Assembly (NCBI GenBank): GCA_018524725.1
Contig: JAEUWP010000593.1
Span: 124,001-188,000 of the forward strand
Reading direction: 5' to 3'
DNA length: 64,000 nt
From: Podaxis mareebaensis
Lineage: Eukaryota > Basidiomycota > Agaricomycetes > Agaricales > Agaricaceae
Within the stretch, counting starts at the first letter, position 1, and every line of letters begins with the position of its first letter. Positions 24,586 through 36,685 of this stretch are shown in pieces. The position numbers and the translations under genes were made by a program. The notes under the pieces are model-generated. The model searched no databases, had not been told where the DNA came from, and saw only the letters and a list, made by a program, of their open reading frames with translations.

Positions 24586-26768
24586 TTAGAGGCTATACAC
24601 GAAGTCTGGGTGTTTGTCTCCTAATTCTATCCATGCTCTTAATCCACCGTCTGATTCCTTTTCGTCGACGTAGGGGGCAAGGAGATGTGCACGAAGTTGA
24701 CGTTTTCGTCCATTCTTGTAGTGAAGAATCGCCGCGTTCACAAATGTAAGGACCACCGCGAGCACAGAGCTGGAAAGCAGTGAACCGGTAAGCTCGAGGG
24801 ATGCAACAACGGACTCTGGAGCTCACAAAGTCAGGTCCATGATCGTCGTCTTTGTGAATCTTGGCCCTTCCTTGGTAGGGAAACTCCAGGTGCTAAGAAT
24901 CCCGCCCTGGGAACGGCGCGCCCCAACGAACCATACGTTAGCAGGTGGACCACTCATGATAGTTCTAAGATAGAAAGACTCACAGCGTTCGTCGCAACAA
25001 AGCCTATAGCGATGCTTGTAGCGCGACGGAAATATGGCTCCGAGTTGTTGGCCATCCACGCAGAAAGGATGGGCGCAACTGCGTATGCACCCGGAACCGT
25101 CAGGAAGAGCGAGCCGTACGCCGCGAATTTGTTCGTTGTTCCTGCAAGCCAAATCTTTCGTGTTAGCAAGGTAATGGGTGTGCAGAAGGAAGGACAGGGG
25201 GGGAGGGGGATAAAAGAGCGTGCGTACGGAGATATAACGCGAAGCCTGCCACTGCCAGGCCAGAGATCAACGCGCTCGGGATGGTACGGTTCTGGTACTT
25301 GTCTGAGAAGTAGGCTGATATGAGAGTCACTGTTGCGGCCATGTTAGTGCGTCTTGAATACATATGAAGCAGAAACTCACCGAAAAATCCAGCAGCAAAA
25401 GGTCCTACGCTCAGTAACTGACTCCGTACAGGACTAAAGCCCAGTTGGTTTACGATGGAAGGTAGGAATAGTGCCAGACCGTAGAGGGTCGTTCCGACCA
25501 TGAAGAGAACGATGAAGAGGATGATGACATGGATCGATGTGAGTGAACGAAGGATTTCGCGGAAGGAGAATTTGTCGGAGGGGATGTTGGGTGTGACGGA
25601 GGGTCTGTCGTGTTCGAGGCGGGCTTTGATGAGGTCCTTTTCGGTTTGGGTGAGGAATTTGGAGTCTTGGGGTGTGGAGGGGACGAGGAAGAAGCCGAGG
25701 ATACCCATGAGGACGGAGAAGAGACCCTCCTGTGTGAGCAAGTTCGTATGTGAGTGGACAAGCACGGTGGTTGGGAAGGATTGTATGGAGTGAAGTGTGG
25801 ACTTACAAGGATGAATATCCAAGCCCAACCTGGCCTGCCGCCTATACCATCCATGTTTTGAATCGCAGCTGCTAATAGACCGGAAAACGCCCCAGAGAGC
25901 TGGTGTACGTTCAGAAGGCTTTCGGAGGAGTTGCATGAGCGCAAATACATACTGATGCAGATGAAAAGAAGAGTGCAATCCTGGCGGCAGGATGGTGGAC
26001 TAGATGAGTAAGGCCGAAATTTCCGGGAGATGGGTGCCCACTTACCGAAGTGATAGGTCTCTGCGCGTGTAAAATCCGGACAAGTAGAGTACAATTCCCG
26101 GAAACATGGGTCCCTCAATAAGACCCAGTACAGCACGTACGACCACGAGTCCCGCATAGGATGAGACAAGACCTGTCGGCACGATGTCAGCATCCAGATC
26201 GGCGAAGCTGGACGTTGGAAAACGCACCTTGAAGCGTGACGACAATTCCCCATGCTGTGAGTATTGTGGGCATAAGGAGACGCGGTCCAACCCATCGCAG
26301 GAGCAAGTTAGAAGGCAACTCTGCTGCGATATATGGTCTACGAACTATCAAAATGGTTGCCAAGTGGTAGGAAGGTAAACGCCACATACACGTATAAGAC
26401 CGTAACGCAGACTTGATACTGATGGTCCGTAAGACCCAAGCCTTTCTGCAATCCAGCGACGCGCGCATTTCCTGTACTAAGTCAGTACACAACTTTTCCA
26501 CCAGGAAGACCTTCTTCACCAATATTAGCGCGGTCCTAACGTCGTGAGAATCAGTCTCTCTATCCACACAGTTCGAGAAAAGAATCACCAAGAAGGACAG
26601 GAGATAAAACATCGTCATGACAGGAACGATCGAATAGTCCAGTTTGCGGACAGCTCGCTTTTCAGCGTCCGTGACGATTCTTGGCTTTGGCGCATGTCCG
26701 AGCTCGATAGAGGAGTCCTCTCTTGCGTGAGAAGCCACGGAAGCCGTGTCCTTCAAAGGTTCAGCCAT
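24586..26768 (-). CDS. MFS transporter, anion:cation symporter family (allantoate/pantothenate permease type)
   Basis: This is a plasma-membrane transporter of the Dal5/ACS class, which imports small organic anions such as allantoate, vitamins or nicotinate derivatives. Start at the ATG at 26768 (MAEPLKDTASVAS). Spliced exons give the family order: KLDYSIVPVMTMFYLLSFL, DRANIGNARVAGLQKGLGL, PYIAAELPSNLLLRWVGPR, then GLIEGPMFPGIVLYLSGFY, a large loop with DLIKARLEHDRP, and the C-terminal half (GILSTWSFPTKEGPRFTKTT). About twelve hydrophobic segments are expected. The final intron begins GTGAGC after the MDLTF codons, and the tail ends DKHPDFVYSL. The tail alone is duplicated at 4819, 18170 and 21222. 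Substrate cannot be read from sequence. Confidence 0.88.
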
Positions 26769-27383
26769 CTTCAAATGATGCGAACGTAGCGTCCTGTTTA
26801 AAGGCGAAGTAAGCAGTACCAGGGATCCCTGTCCAAGTCCCCCTCCTTACGTTGGCGATTGGGCGGTGACAAAGTATATAGTCTAGGGGGTGCGCAATTT
26901 ACCGGTGGTAGCATGGCCGGAGGTTCCACGAGTTAAGTGGCTTCTTTGTAAAAATGGATTTTCCAATGCGTCTCGTGGTCATGATGCGGGGTGGTGTCAT
27001 GTAAAATGGGCCTAATTCCGTATGGAACCAACCCTGTGAACCGCATTGACAGAAGGCCAAAGGATGTTTACGTTTGAGTACTGAAGACCGATTTTAGCGC
27101 CACTCTTGATTCATTAAGTCCGAAGCTGCCCGAAGTGTCCGAAGCTAAGAGCAAGGTTGATATGTTGGCACCGGGGAGACTCCACTCCGAGATTGCGATC
27201 CTCTCTACCATGCGGTTTTGCCCAGTCGCCATGCCAGTTGTATGATCACCTTTGGCAGACGTCTTGAATGGATGCGCAGGGATGCGCCTATGGTGATATC
27301 GATCATCGATCAACATTGTGCTTGTTATGTAGTTGGACTTGAGTTTGATTTCTTAAATGAATCTTAAAAACAATCTTGTGACT
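26769..27383. other. No supported gene
   Basis: This is the upstream region of the MFS gene. It presumably contains its promoter, but I see no distinctive site. Short frames on both strands show no family resemblance. Confidence 0.35.
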
Positions 27384-27561
27384 ACAGTCAACTCTGTCAT
27401 AACCCATACCTGTCATAACCCATACTCTGCCATAGCCCATAGCTCTTCCTGAGGAGGAAGTTGGCTTTTTCGCACTTTAGTCCTCTCTTATAACTCATAC
27501 TCTTGTACTCCATAGCCCGAACGCAGGACAAAGTGCTATGGGTTACGGCAGAGTCGACTGT
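27384..27561. repeat. 178-bp inverted-repeat element, possible MITE
   Basis: The ends are about 25-base inverted repeats starting ACAGTC at 27384 and closing GACTGT at 27561, with about 22 matches. Inside the left end, the phrase CATAACCCATA occurs twice close together, followed by related forms. It lies about 220 bases upstream of the GPN2 start. No target duplication is evident, so mobility is unproven. Confidence 0.45.
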
Positions 27562-27780
27562 GCATGAGCGACTGTCAGTCTGTCACAAGTACCGTACCGC
27601 CGGGATGGCTCAGGATCCTGAGCGCGGAGAAGGGCCAATGACTTTCAGAGCCCTTATGGTGAGGCGCTACCACTGCGCTACCTCAACTGTGCTTGGTGAG
27701 GTCACATGTTTGGTGCCGAGGGCGATGGTAAACGGTTGATGTTGATATCACTTGAACCGTCTCTGAGTCAGACCTCCATC

Positions 27781-29028
27781 ATGCCTTTCGGTGAAATCGT
27801 TTGCGGCTCTCCAGGTAGCGGGAAATCGACATATTGTTATGGAAAATACCAACTGTTTAACGCTATTGATCGACCCATTGCCGTTGTCAACCTTGACCCC
27901 GCCAATGACACCATACCTTACCCCTGTGCGATCAACATCTCGGAGCTCATCACCTTAAAGGACGTCATGGACGAATATGGTCTTGGACCAAATGGCGGGA
28001 TGTTATACTGCATGGAATATCTTGAAGCCAACTATGACTGGCTCGAAGGGAAACTGAAAGAACTGGGCAAAGACGCTTACGTGCTTTTCGATTTGCCCGG
28101 GCAGGTCGAGTTGAGCACCAATCACGACAGTGTGAAGAGAATTGTAAATAAACTGGTGAAAAGCGGCTTCAGGGTGCGCATTATGTCGTGCATTCATCCC
28201 AACCATCTGCTCACGAGAATCGTACTGAACCAGGACAGTTAGCTGCCGTACACCTTTGTGATGCCCATTACATTACCGACGCTGCGAAATACGTCTCGGT
28301 CCTGCTTCTGTCTCTGAGAGCAATGTTGCATTTAGAACTTCCGCATATCAACGTGCTGTCAAAAATCGACCTACTCAAACAGTACGGAGATCTGGGTAAG
28401 CCGATCGGACATTCTTGGGGGACTACAGACTGAGTAGTTCTTGTAGATTTCAACCTTGACTTCTACGCTGAGGTTCAAGATTTATCATACCTTGAAAATT
28501 CATTATCTTCGTCTCTTCCCCCAAAATTTGCGGCGCTCAATATGGCGATGATATCCCTTATCGAAGACTTCAGTCTTGTGGGGTTTGAGACACTCGCGGT
28601 CGAGGTGGGTAACTTTCTGACTTCGTTGTTGTCACCTTAACCCTGAAGACAGACAGGATAAAAACTCCATGCTGAATCTTACGAGGGCAATTGACAGAGC
28701 CACGGGCTACGTATTCGTTCCTCCACCGAATAGCAAACCACCACCAGAAGTTGTCAACCAAACGGACGTTGCACCAGATCTACGGGCTAACGCTTACGGG
28801 CTCTTTTCCACTGCTGTCGGTCCAATGAAGGGTCCGCTCAGCGACATTAGAGATGTGCAAGAACGTTGGATAGACGAAAGAGAAGCTTATGACGCTTTTG
28901 AAAAGCGGCAATGGCGGAAAGAAGGAGAGGCTTTGAGAGATGGATTAGCAAGGTCCGGACAAACCCGACCAACGGCAAACAGGGAGCCTGGTAACGAAGG
29001 AAAAAAGGAAGACGTCGACATGCATTAA
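27781..29028 (+). CDS. GPN2: GPN-loop GTPase 2
   Basis: GPN-loop GTPases work as dimers in the cytoplasmic assembly and nuclear import of RNA polymerase II and III; GPN2 corresponds to yeast YOR262W. The ATG at 27781 gives [16 protein letters not shown], which includes the P-loop. LGPNGG is the defining Gly-Pro-Asn loop, FDLPGQVEL is the G3 region, and SKIDLL is the NKxD-equivalent. Three short introns (after VKSGFR, after KQYGDL and after LAVE) restore one frame. The C terminus is a charged tail ending EDVDMH. In-frame codons upstream of the chosen ATG have no family match. Confidence 0.92.
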
Positions 29029-29331
29029 CGTTGCGGGACAAGTCGTAGCAATCACAGGTGTTGGCCCAATATCATCCGGCTTTGGACTCTGTCGAAGTGC
29101 TCATGATCTTGAACTAGACTATATTAAAATGCTGTTTCTTGTTTCTGAGCCAATCAACTGCAGGTGATAAGGTCACCTTTTTATCGACCCCAATAGTGAC
29201 ATTGCATCAAGGTCCAAGATCTGTGTCTTTTGATAGCAGGTCAGTCCCCGTATACGATTGTGCAAATGACAAGAAGCCGGTTCGTGCCATGTTTACACGT
29301 CTATATACACTCCCGGTGGATAAAGAAATAT

Positions 29332-32300
29332 TCATATCCAAGAAATATACTTGGACATAAGTTCTGAAGTGATAGGACCGTAGGTGATGGCCTGCGAGGC
29401 CCTTTCAGCCTTTGTCGTTCCCAAGCGCACGTGTGAGTCGGACGAAGAGTATTCCGAGTAGAATTGCAGCAATGCAGCTGCAGGAATCTCTGCACCCTCT
29501 TTACTGGCCTTTTCTACAGCAGCGAGCCAGTCCTTGGTGTCAACGGTCTCGATCTTTGCCTTATAGGTCTCAGTGAACAAGTCCACGATGGCGCTCCAGG
29601 GGGTACTGATAGGGTTTTCGAGGTGGTAATATTGCAGGACTTCTTCATTTTGGAGGGAGAGTTCAAGAACAGCCTTGCCACAGCAGTCAGCAGGAAGCCA
29701 GCGGGTGTCCTGTACAGCGACAATCAACGCATGCGCAAAAAGAGAGAGAAACTTGACGTACTGGCAGCTTATTGGGGAACTTGCCTAGAATCTTGCTCGA
29801 CTTGAAGATCGTTGGGATGTACTCAGTCGGAGCCCAGTATCCGTCAATAGATGATCCGGCAATTTGACCAGAACGAATAACAGTAACGGGTACGCCAGAA
29901 ATTGTAGCGGCCTTATTAAGTATGTGCTCGGACACAAACTTGGCTTCACCATAGCCACTCGAGCCGATGAGGTTGGGATCTTCGAGGGGCCCCTCAGGGA
30001 CCGGTGTATCAGGACCATATTTTGACACAGCACCGATGGAGGAGATAAAGATGATGCGGGGGGACTTAGCGAGGGTGGATGCAATGGAAAGGTCGATGAG
30101 GTGACGGACACCGGCGATGTGGACCCTTTCAAAGCGTTCGACACCCCAGTTGAAATTCAACTCCCAGGCAGTATGGATGATGTGCGTTAGCCTACCGCGA
30201 AGCTGTCAAATACAAGATCAGCGGATGCACTCCGGCGATTCGGATGGATCCATACCTCGTCATATTGCTCCGTAGACAAGCCCAAGTCCGGCTTTGATAG
30301 GTCGACCTGAACAAAAACAACCTTCCCAGAGTCGAGAAGTCCGACTGGTAGGCCTCTGTCTTTGAACAACTTCTTGTGCCTTTGGCTTGCAACGTCCGAA
30401 GCACCTCGGTGGAAGCAATACACCTTCTCAACATCATTCCTCTCCAATAAATATCGTAGTGTGTGAATACCAAGACTTCCTGTGCTACCAGTAAGAGCAA
30501 AGGTCTTCTTCTCTGGCTCAGGTATTATCGAAGCTTTGCGCTCAGGGAGATTTACGCTCCAACGTCTCACGCATGCTTCAACGCGAGAAACTAACGTGGT
30601 GGGGTCATCGGAGTTGACATGTTCGCCCTTGGAATGAGCAATGAAGTACGCGGAGAGACGTGAAATGGTAGGGTGAGTGTAGGCAATATTGTGTGAGAGG
30701 TCCTCGCCGTTAGAGAATTTGGTAAAGAGAGGTATAGTTTCGGTACGTATCTGAACAGCGTGGAGGGAGTCCAGACCTGAAAGCAGTGTTCAGCGTGTTG
30801 AAGGAGAAGAGGGAGTGAAAGGGCGCACCGTTCTCGAAAAAATCATCATCATCACCCAAAGGCCTCCTGGCGACCTTCGACACGACATCCCTCACATACT
30901 CCACAATCTCTTCAGGGGTATTGACATCCTTCACAGCCTCGGTTTCAGCCTCGGCCTCCAAGGCGTTATACGCAGCAGCAATTTCCTCCTTATACAGATC
31001 GAGTGTATCCGCGGTCCTGATTGAATTCTTATCGGTCTCAAGGAAAGGTTTGTTCAGGGTGTCAGCAACGATGACCATTTGTCGAATGAGACGGGAGTGG
31101 TTGGGAACGATGGTGTTGACGCGTTCGACCGTCGGCCAGATAGCGTCAATGAATTCTTCGGAGGAAAGCTTCTGTGCCGAGGGGTCTTTGCGCACGAGAA
31201 CCCCGTTGAGGGGTTTTCCAGCACCAAAGACAACCACTCCGGTGATGAGAGGATCGTCCATCAACAGAAGCTCTGTTTTGGCGTTTTTCGCATCAGCCTA
31301 TCTGAACTTCCTGGTAGATTCGCTGCCTACCGATTTGCCTGTTATCGGTCTTCTCTCCATTGCTTAAGACAGTCTAAAATAGCAGACTTGAGAATATAAC
31401 CAGAAGAGCTGCAGGACACTTACGACACTATCTTTACGACCACAGTGCTTGTATAAGCCTGTGGCACTTTCAGTCGCGGAGTCCGGAAGGGCGAGTGGCA
31501 AAAACTACCTGGGATGGTTGGATGGGATTCCCACAAGTCATTGGTAGCATATCCCGCAGGATTCTGATGGTTGAAAACGGCCGGAATGGCAATCTTTCCA
31601 GGCTACAATCCATTGTAGGTTAATCAGTCCAAGTCACCGGAACAAGGCCAACTAAATTTACACAGAAGACCAGCTCACTGAGCTTTCCATCGTAAGGCTT
31701 CCAATGGAGGATATAGTGGTTTTCAGAGAAGCGCACATAAGGCGCGTCGGCAATCCTGCTCTCGGGAGGCCCAGGGAAATCACTGACACATGGCATGCCA
31801 GCTTCAGTTCTATTCGTCATCGCACCCCGATGAGCCTGTCTCACTTCAATCCGGGTACTAAGGAAAGCACTCACACTCCGTAAAGACAAACGATAGGGGC
31901 GCCCATCTCAAGAAGTTGTTTCCCGGCCTGCTTGTCCAAAGCTGCACCACCGTAGAAAATGCGACGGGTGGTCTTGAGAACCTCATAGTTCTCGGGCGGC
32001 TCGCGAAGAGCATCTTCGAGTAGCACAGGTGCCACGAAACATACCGCGCCGGGGAGGCGCTTGAGATGCCGAAGCATGGAGGTACTAGTCAATGGGAGCT
32101 TGGTATTAATAAAGGTGGGGATGTGGCCTGCGGCAATCGGCCAGCGGGTGAAGCTGTACCACCCGATGCCCTAGGTGATGAAATTGCCGAATTTAACAAG
32201 AGACTAGTTGCTAAGGACTAGAGAACTTACATGGAAGAGAGGGAGGGGGGCGTAAGCGGGTGCGCCAGGGTAATTTTTGTTCAATCTAACGACCATTAGT

Positions 32301-33055
32301 TCGGTAACGATGTGTTCATGACTGTGCGGAATGGGCTTGGGGTGCCCTAAGGCCAAGAGTTCAATGAAAGACCAGAGGAACAGCAATGACTAGGTTTTAC
32401 CAGAGGTTCCGCTACTGTGAAGATATAGAGCAATCTCTTTGAACTTTTCCGAAGACGCGGCATTGACTTCGATCGGGCCAGCGGGGAGCTCGACTTCGGT
32501 ATCAATCGAATCCGGGTCAATGAGATCAAGTAATTGGGTTGGGAATTCCTGGACAACAGCCTCGGCAGCCTTGATGTTCTTATTATCGGTGATGAGTGCC
32601 TTAGCTCCTACGGCTTTTAATAAGCTGGCATTGCCCGCACTGCTGTTACGAGTAGATAACAACATCACCTATAAAAGAAGGACCAATCAGTTCGGTGGGC
32701 CTACAAAGAAACCTACTTCACTACTTACGGTCCAATTATTGCACCATGCCGCAATGATATTCACATAATACGTATAACTGCTATTCGCAAGCAGTGCATA
32801 CGTGACCTTTTCCCCCTCTCCCCAACTATTAGTTTTTGCCTTGAGTGCACCAGCAACCTTTGTCGCATCAGTCAACAATTTCCGCCAGGTGATGTTTATC
32901 AATGGTGCATCCTCGTTATCGGCATCCATGATTCGCGCAAACAAACGATCGCCATAGTTGATCCCAAGTTGGCGATAGACGTCCCAGAGGGGTACGTGGT
33001 CGAGTTTTAGGGGGTCGGAGGGGAAGACTGGGACACCTGTTAGAGTGGGCGGCAT
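29332..33055 (-). CDS. NRPS-like adenylation-thiolation-reductase enzyme
   Basis: This adenylate-forming reductase activates a carboxylic acid, holds it on a phosphopantetheine arm and reduces it to an aldehyde or alcohol with NAD(P)H. Start MPPTLTGVPVFPSDP at 33055. The adenylation domain shows SGTSGHPKPIPHSH (A3), YGVTEAG (A5) and HCGRKDSVTVLSNGEKT. The carrier site is ENGLDSLHAVQ. The reductase begins FALTGSTGSLGIHTLRYLLE and has the YxxxK motif in SGYGEAK. Total is about 1050 residues. Apparent stops in the adenylation domain all vanish with GT-AG introns of 55-65 bases, so I judge the gene intact. It lacks the N-terminal region and size of Lys2, so it is not alpha-aminoadipate reductase. 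Characterised relatives in basidiomycetes reduce amino or aryl acids; the substrate here is unknown. No other obvious biosynthetic gene is adjacent. Confidence 0.88.
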
Positions 33056-34995
33056 AATGGGCAGCTCGTACTGGTGGAACAGTCAAGCGATGCACAGTGG
33101 AGAATCGAAAAGTTAATAGCTAGATTCTGGTGATGGTTGCGGGAGTAGTGGCTTACCGGTCGTGATAGAGAAAGGACCTCTAAATAGCTTGGGAATTCCT
33201 GGGTCTAATGATTGTTGAATCTCCCATGGCCGTCAGGATCGTGCGTATCCTGTTTTGAGACAACAATTCCAGGTTATTGTTTTTTTTTTCGAGACACTGA
33301 TGTCTCCCGGCTTCGGGTACCCCGGAAGTGGGGCAATTTTAGAAGTGTCTGATGGCAAATATGGGTGTTATGGTTCAGCTGATGTGGGATGACAGATGAA
33401 ATCGAAGTCCAGTCGCTTCGGTTGCGGTGGGTCCATATGATGCACCTAACGAGCTTGGAGGTAATTATGGCGAGAAGACAGTGCGTTGGACTCGGATGCC
33501 AGCTTGGTATCGGGTCTCCAAGGCCTCGAGGTTTCAGACTTTTGGAATTGTCCCTATCCTGTGGAGTCACTGGTCGTCGGTCCCAGCCATAGCAGCATAG
33601 ATATAAGTGTGAGGGCTGTGAATACGAACCCCAATCTAGTTGATGGCGTCCACGATCCGAAAGGACCCGACCGGGTCGTGTAACGAAGATAAATAAGACA
33701 GCCAAAGTGACCTTTGATAGCTTGACAGGATGCATGGTTCCAGATGCCAGATGACCGAGATTGACACTGTTGGGGCCGCTCTGTAAGAGGTAAGGCAGGG
33801 CAACGTAAGCCTTTTTTTCGGTGGGGGAGGGGGGCAACTCGATGCCTCCTGAAGGGGTTTCCGGACGGAAAGCGGGGTGGACCAAAAACGAAAAGCAAAG
33901 CTCGGAAGCGAAAGGAACTGTTGTTAGTCAGGGTCTGATTTGGTGAGATAGCGGCCTGGCACCCCGAGTAGAGTAGTGTATTTGCAACCTTTGTTTTCAG
34001 CGAGATTCTGGATGTGGAGCAGTCCAGTTTCAACTCAGTTCTCACTGAAAACTCACTGAAAACGAGGTTGTTGCACTTTAGTGCCACACAACCTTCACCG
34101 GTCTCAGCCAATCCTTCGGCTAACGCATTAGTGGTCAGGTCGGGGTCGATCTGGGGCGCATCAGGTCCCGTCCTCAGGGTCTACCGATGTACGCTTAGCC
34201 TGCTGGGTATCAAGTTTCAGGCGGATAGTCTACATGCATATTGACATGCGTCCCAATTTTGAATGCACCAATGCTCGGAGGGGCTGTTTTCCCGAGTCTA
34301 AACCTTGAACGTTCTGCAGAGTTTTGTTGTAGGCCGTTCAGGCTCCTTAAGGTGAGCTGACTTGAAGTATATCCCGAGCCCGAGGGTCTTCGGCCATACT
34401 GCATCAGATCGCGCATAAGTGATTCGAGCAGTTAAGGGATTGGTGCCTCTGTGCATGCGTAGATATAAAGCCAGACGGTGATCCCACAATACTTATTTGC
34501 GACCCGTCAGCCGTCATATCTCCTGCGCCTGTTCGGATCCCTTCGCTTCGGAACTTTTCTTCTCGATTCTTGTACATAACCCCCTGCAGTACGATCATCT
34601 GAATCAACATCATTAGGGCTATCGCGTACATGTACGTACTTACACCTACTCTTGTGCTATATATCTCAGACCTTAGTAGCCGGTGGCTTTCCATAGGCTG
34701 GGTGTCAGTTATTACCGTGCAAGAGATCCAAGCGGTGATGTTCATTGATAAATGCATTTCATAGACCGACTTCCAACGGTTTTGTAAAACAACAGCAATC
34801 AGATTAAACGCCCCTAGAAACAAGGTGATTGTTCTCTCGGGGTATATTCTCGTGGCGGGCTACTCTCGAGGCCTACAACCCACAACACAAAACTGACATC
34901 ACAGATACACAAGAGGATCGTTCCAGAACACAATCCAAGAGCTCATGATATGCATGCTATCCAGTGTCTGGGGCGATGAAATATAAGTTCTAATC
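33056..34995. other. Mostly non-coding; possible gene remnants on the minus strand
   Basis: This is the longest apparently gene-poor stretch of the right half. A minus-strand frame near 33885-33700 (GGIELPPSPTEKKAYVALPY within it) and a hydrophobic segment near 33620 (LGFVFTALTLISMLLWLG) could be exons of a decayed or unrecognised membrane protein, but no ATG or consistent splicing ties them together. An uninterrupted run of T at about 33279-33289 lies nearby. Confidence 0.3.
34404..34823 (-). pseudogene. Possible remnant of a multi-pass membrane protein
   Basis: A 139-codon frame starts at an ATG and includes two or three hydrophobic stretches (AFNLIAVVL, MNITAWISC, YAIALMMLIQMIVL) and then a polar tail with EEKFRSEG. 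The pattern resembles the C-terminal part of the multi-pass proteins common in mushroom genomes. It is much shorter than those, and I find no upstream exons, so it may be a fragment or chance. Confidence 0.25.
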
Positions 34996-36685
34996 CTAGT
35001 TCGACAGCGAATCAGGCCAGTTCCCCGCAAACTCATAAAAGTTTTCTTCCGACGGGTTAAGCTTCGCCAACCTCCCTAAACGCTCGTCTAACGAATCTCC
35101 GTCAGCCAAAACAAATCTCTCAAAGAAGGCGCAACAGCCAGGCCACTCACAAATTGGATCACTATCCTCATGCTTGAAATGCTTCAGCTCCCACTTGGTC
35201 CCTGCCGTGGCCTCATCCTTTCTCCTCTGCCTTTGGTCATTCTCAATCTTACTCTTCTCCCGACTCGCAAGTTCATAATCTCCCTCTCTGATACCCTTGG
35301 CGACCAAATTCCACAGCTTGCGTGTCTCAAATTCACCCTGTGATCCGTCCTTCTCACCACCAACGACCGTAGCCTCTTCCTTAGACGAGGTAGCAACGTC
35401 GTAAAAGTCTCCTGTCGAAGGGCCCTTGGTGAACTTGGACTTTTCGTGCCAGAGGCCTTCGACGATGTATTCGTTGGCGGCGCCGCCTTGTCCCGGGAGT
35501 GCGGTGAGAGTGGCTTTGAAGGTGTGGGATTTACCGGTAAAGTAGCCTTTGCCTTTGTACTCGATGGTCGAGATGGATCCGCCACCGATGATGTAGGAGG
35601 TATCGGTGAGCTCGATGTAGGGTGAACCGTACCTGTTGATAAGATAATTGTGGATTGCGTCATTGAGATACGTGTTGGCGTGGGTGAAAGACGTAAATGT
35701 ACGCACCACAAACCGTCGATGCGCAATTTGGGCAGTGTGATCAGGTATTGTTGGTTGCCGACTGTAAGAACCGCATGGCCAATTTGTCTGACGATGATTG
35801 AACCAGCTAGTGAAAGGTTTTAATTGTCGAAAATTGGATTCGGGAAGGCGAGCGACTTACAGCTGAAACTCGTTTTCTGTGCATTGTGCCCGACGAGCTT
35901 GACGCCCTTGGTCTTGTTCTCTATCACGTAGGCAGTGATGGGTGGGTGATGGGAGACTTGTTCGACAAGGAGGTTTGTGCGTCCACGGTTGTTAACATCT
36001 GGCCAGTAGCCATAGAAGAGTCTGTAAGGATTGTTAGAACGAAGATAGTTGGAGGCGTGTGGGGTACCTACTCTCCCAAAACGGGGTTGAGGGGTCTAGT
36101 GGGGTTGCAGAGTGAGATGGATAGATACAGAGTGGGGTTTGAACGCACTTTTTCTCGGAACCCATGGATTCGTTACGGGAGGTGTATTGGTCTTTGAGAG
36201 TACTCTACACTGGGGGTCAAATCAATATTGAAACAAGCTGAAGGAGAGCACGTACAATGAACCAGCGAAGGACGGCTAGTGCTCGAGCTTCATTGTCCTT
36301 GGCATCTGCGATCGCGGCAAAGAGGTCGGGACGCTCACACCAGTAGGCTGATTGAAGTGGTATCGATATTTGTTGAGCGAGCCGATGATTTTATTACATT
36401 GGGGAGCTCACCTGGAAATTCGGTCAAGGAGGTGGGCGAAAGGATGAAAGGTGGAGCGGTCAGGGAAGAAAGATCTCCAGAAAAAGAGGCGATCCTAGAT
36501 AATTGTGCACAAATCCACGTGTTAAGTACTTGCCAGCAGCAGTTGCAAGAATCGAGAGCGTACGATTTCAAGAAGCTGGTCCAGCTACCGCGTTGGGCGG
36601 CAGGGACGGCCTGTGGAATGAGATAAGTGGCCATTGGGGGTGGCAGCAAGGAGAGTGCACTGACCTCTCCAGCGGTTTCGGACAT
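34996..36685 (-). CDS. KES1: Oxysterol-binding protein, OSH4/KES1 type
   Basis: This is a soluble sterol/PI4P exchange protein acting at Golgi and plasma-membrane contacts. Start MSETAGE at 36685; a run of small exons follows. The lid and start of the ORD read GSWTSFLKS then IASFSGDLSSLTAPPFILSP. The family signature EQVSHHPPITAY is at about 35930. After it come TSFS, a beta-strand region (STIEYKGKGYFTGKSHTF) and the conserved C-terminal WHEKSKF. It has no PH or ankyrin domain, which matches the short OSH4-7 class, and the N terminus is closest to OSH4/KES1. Some small-exon boundaries (TLKDQYTSRNESMGSEKK, PLNPVLGE) are inferred from family order. Confidence 0.88.

Larger units (their letters stand above)
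16275..24838. repeat. Tandem array of three duplicated units
   Basis: Three direct units each contain a ubiquitin-fusion gene (starts at 16382, 19430 and 22782) followed by a convergent MFS 3' end (stops near 18200, 21258 and 24586). The starts are 3048 and 3352 bases apart; the second interval includes the 284-bp MITE-like insert. Units A and B also share a segment with a hexokinase-like fragment after the MFS tail, while unit C continues into the complete MFS gene. A block around GTGTTTTGGG is shared upstream of units B and C. The layout suggests repeated unequal exchange, with the complete MFS gene as the original neighbour. Confidence 0.8.

Noticed and set aside
31620..32400. NRPS-like reductase as a pseudogene because of in-frame stops in the adenylation domain
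   Set aside because: Each stop lies inside a GT-AG intron of 55-65 bases whose removal restores A3, A5 and later motifs in frame. A 17-base intron at the A5 motif was considered first and dropped as too short; a 65-base one gives YGVTEAG.
33554..34111. 185-codon minus-strand frame as a gene
   Set aside because: It has no recognisable domain, no conserved start, and composition like the surrounding non-coding sequence. A short hydrophobic part is mentioned only as a possible remnant.
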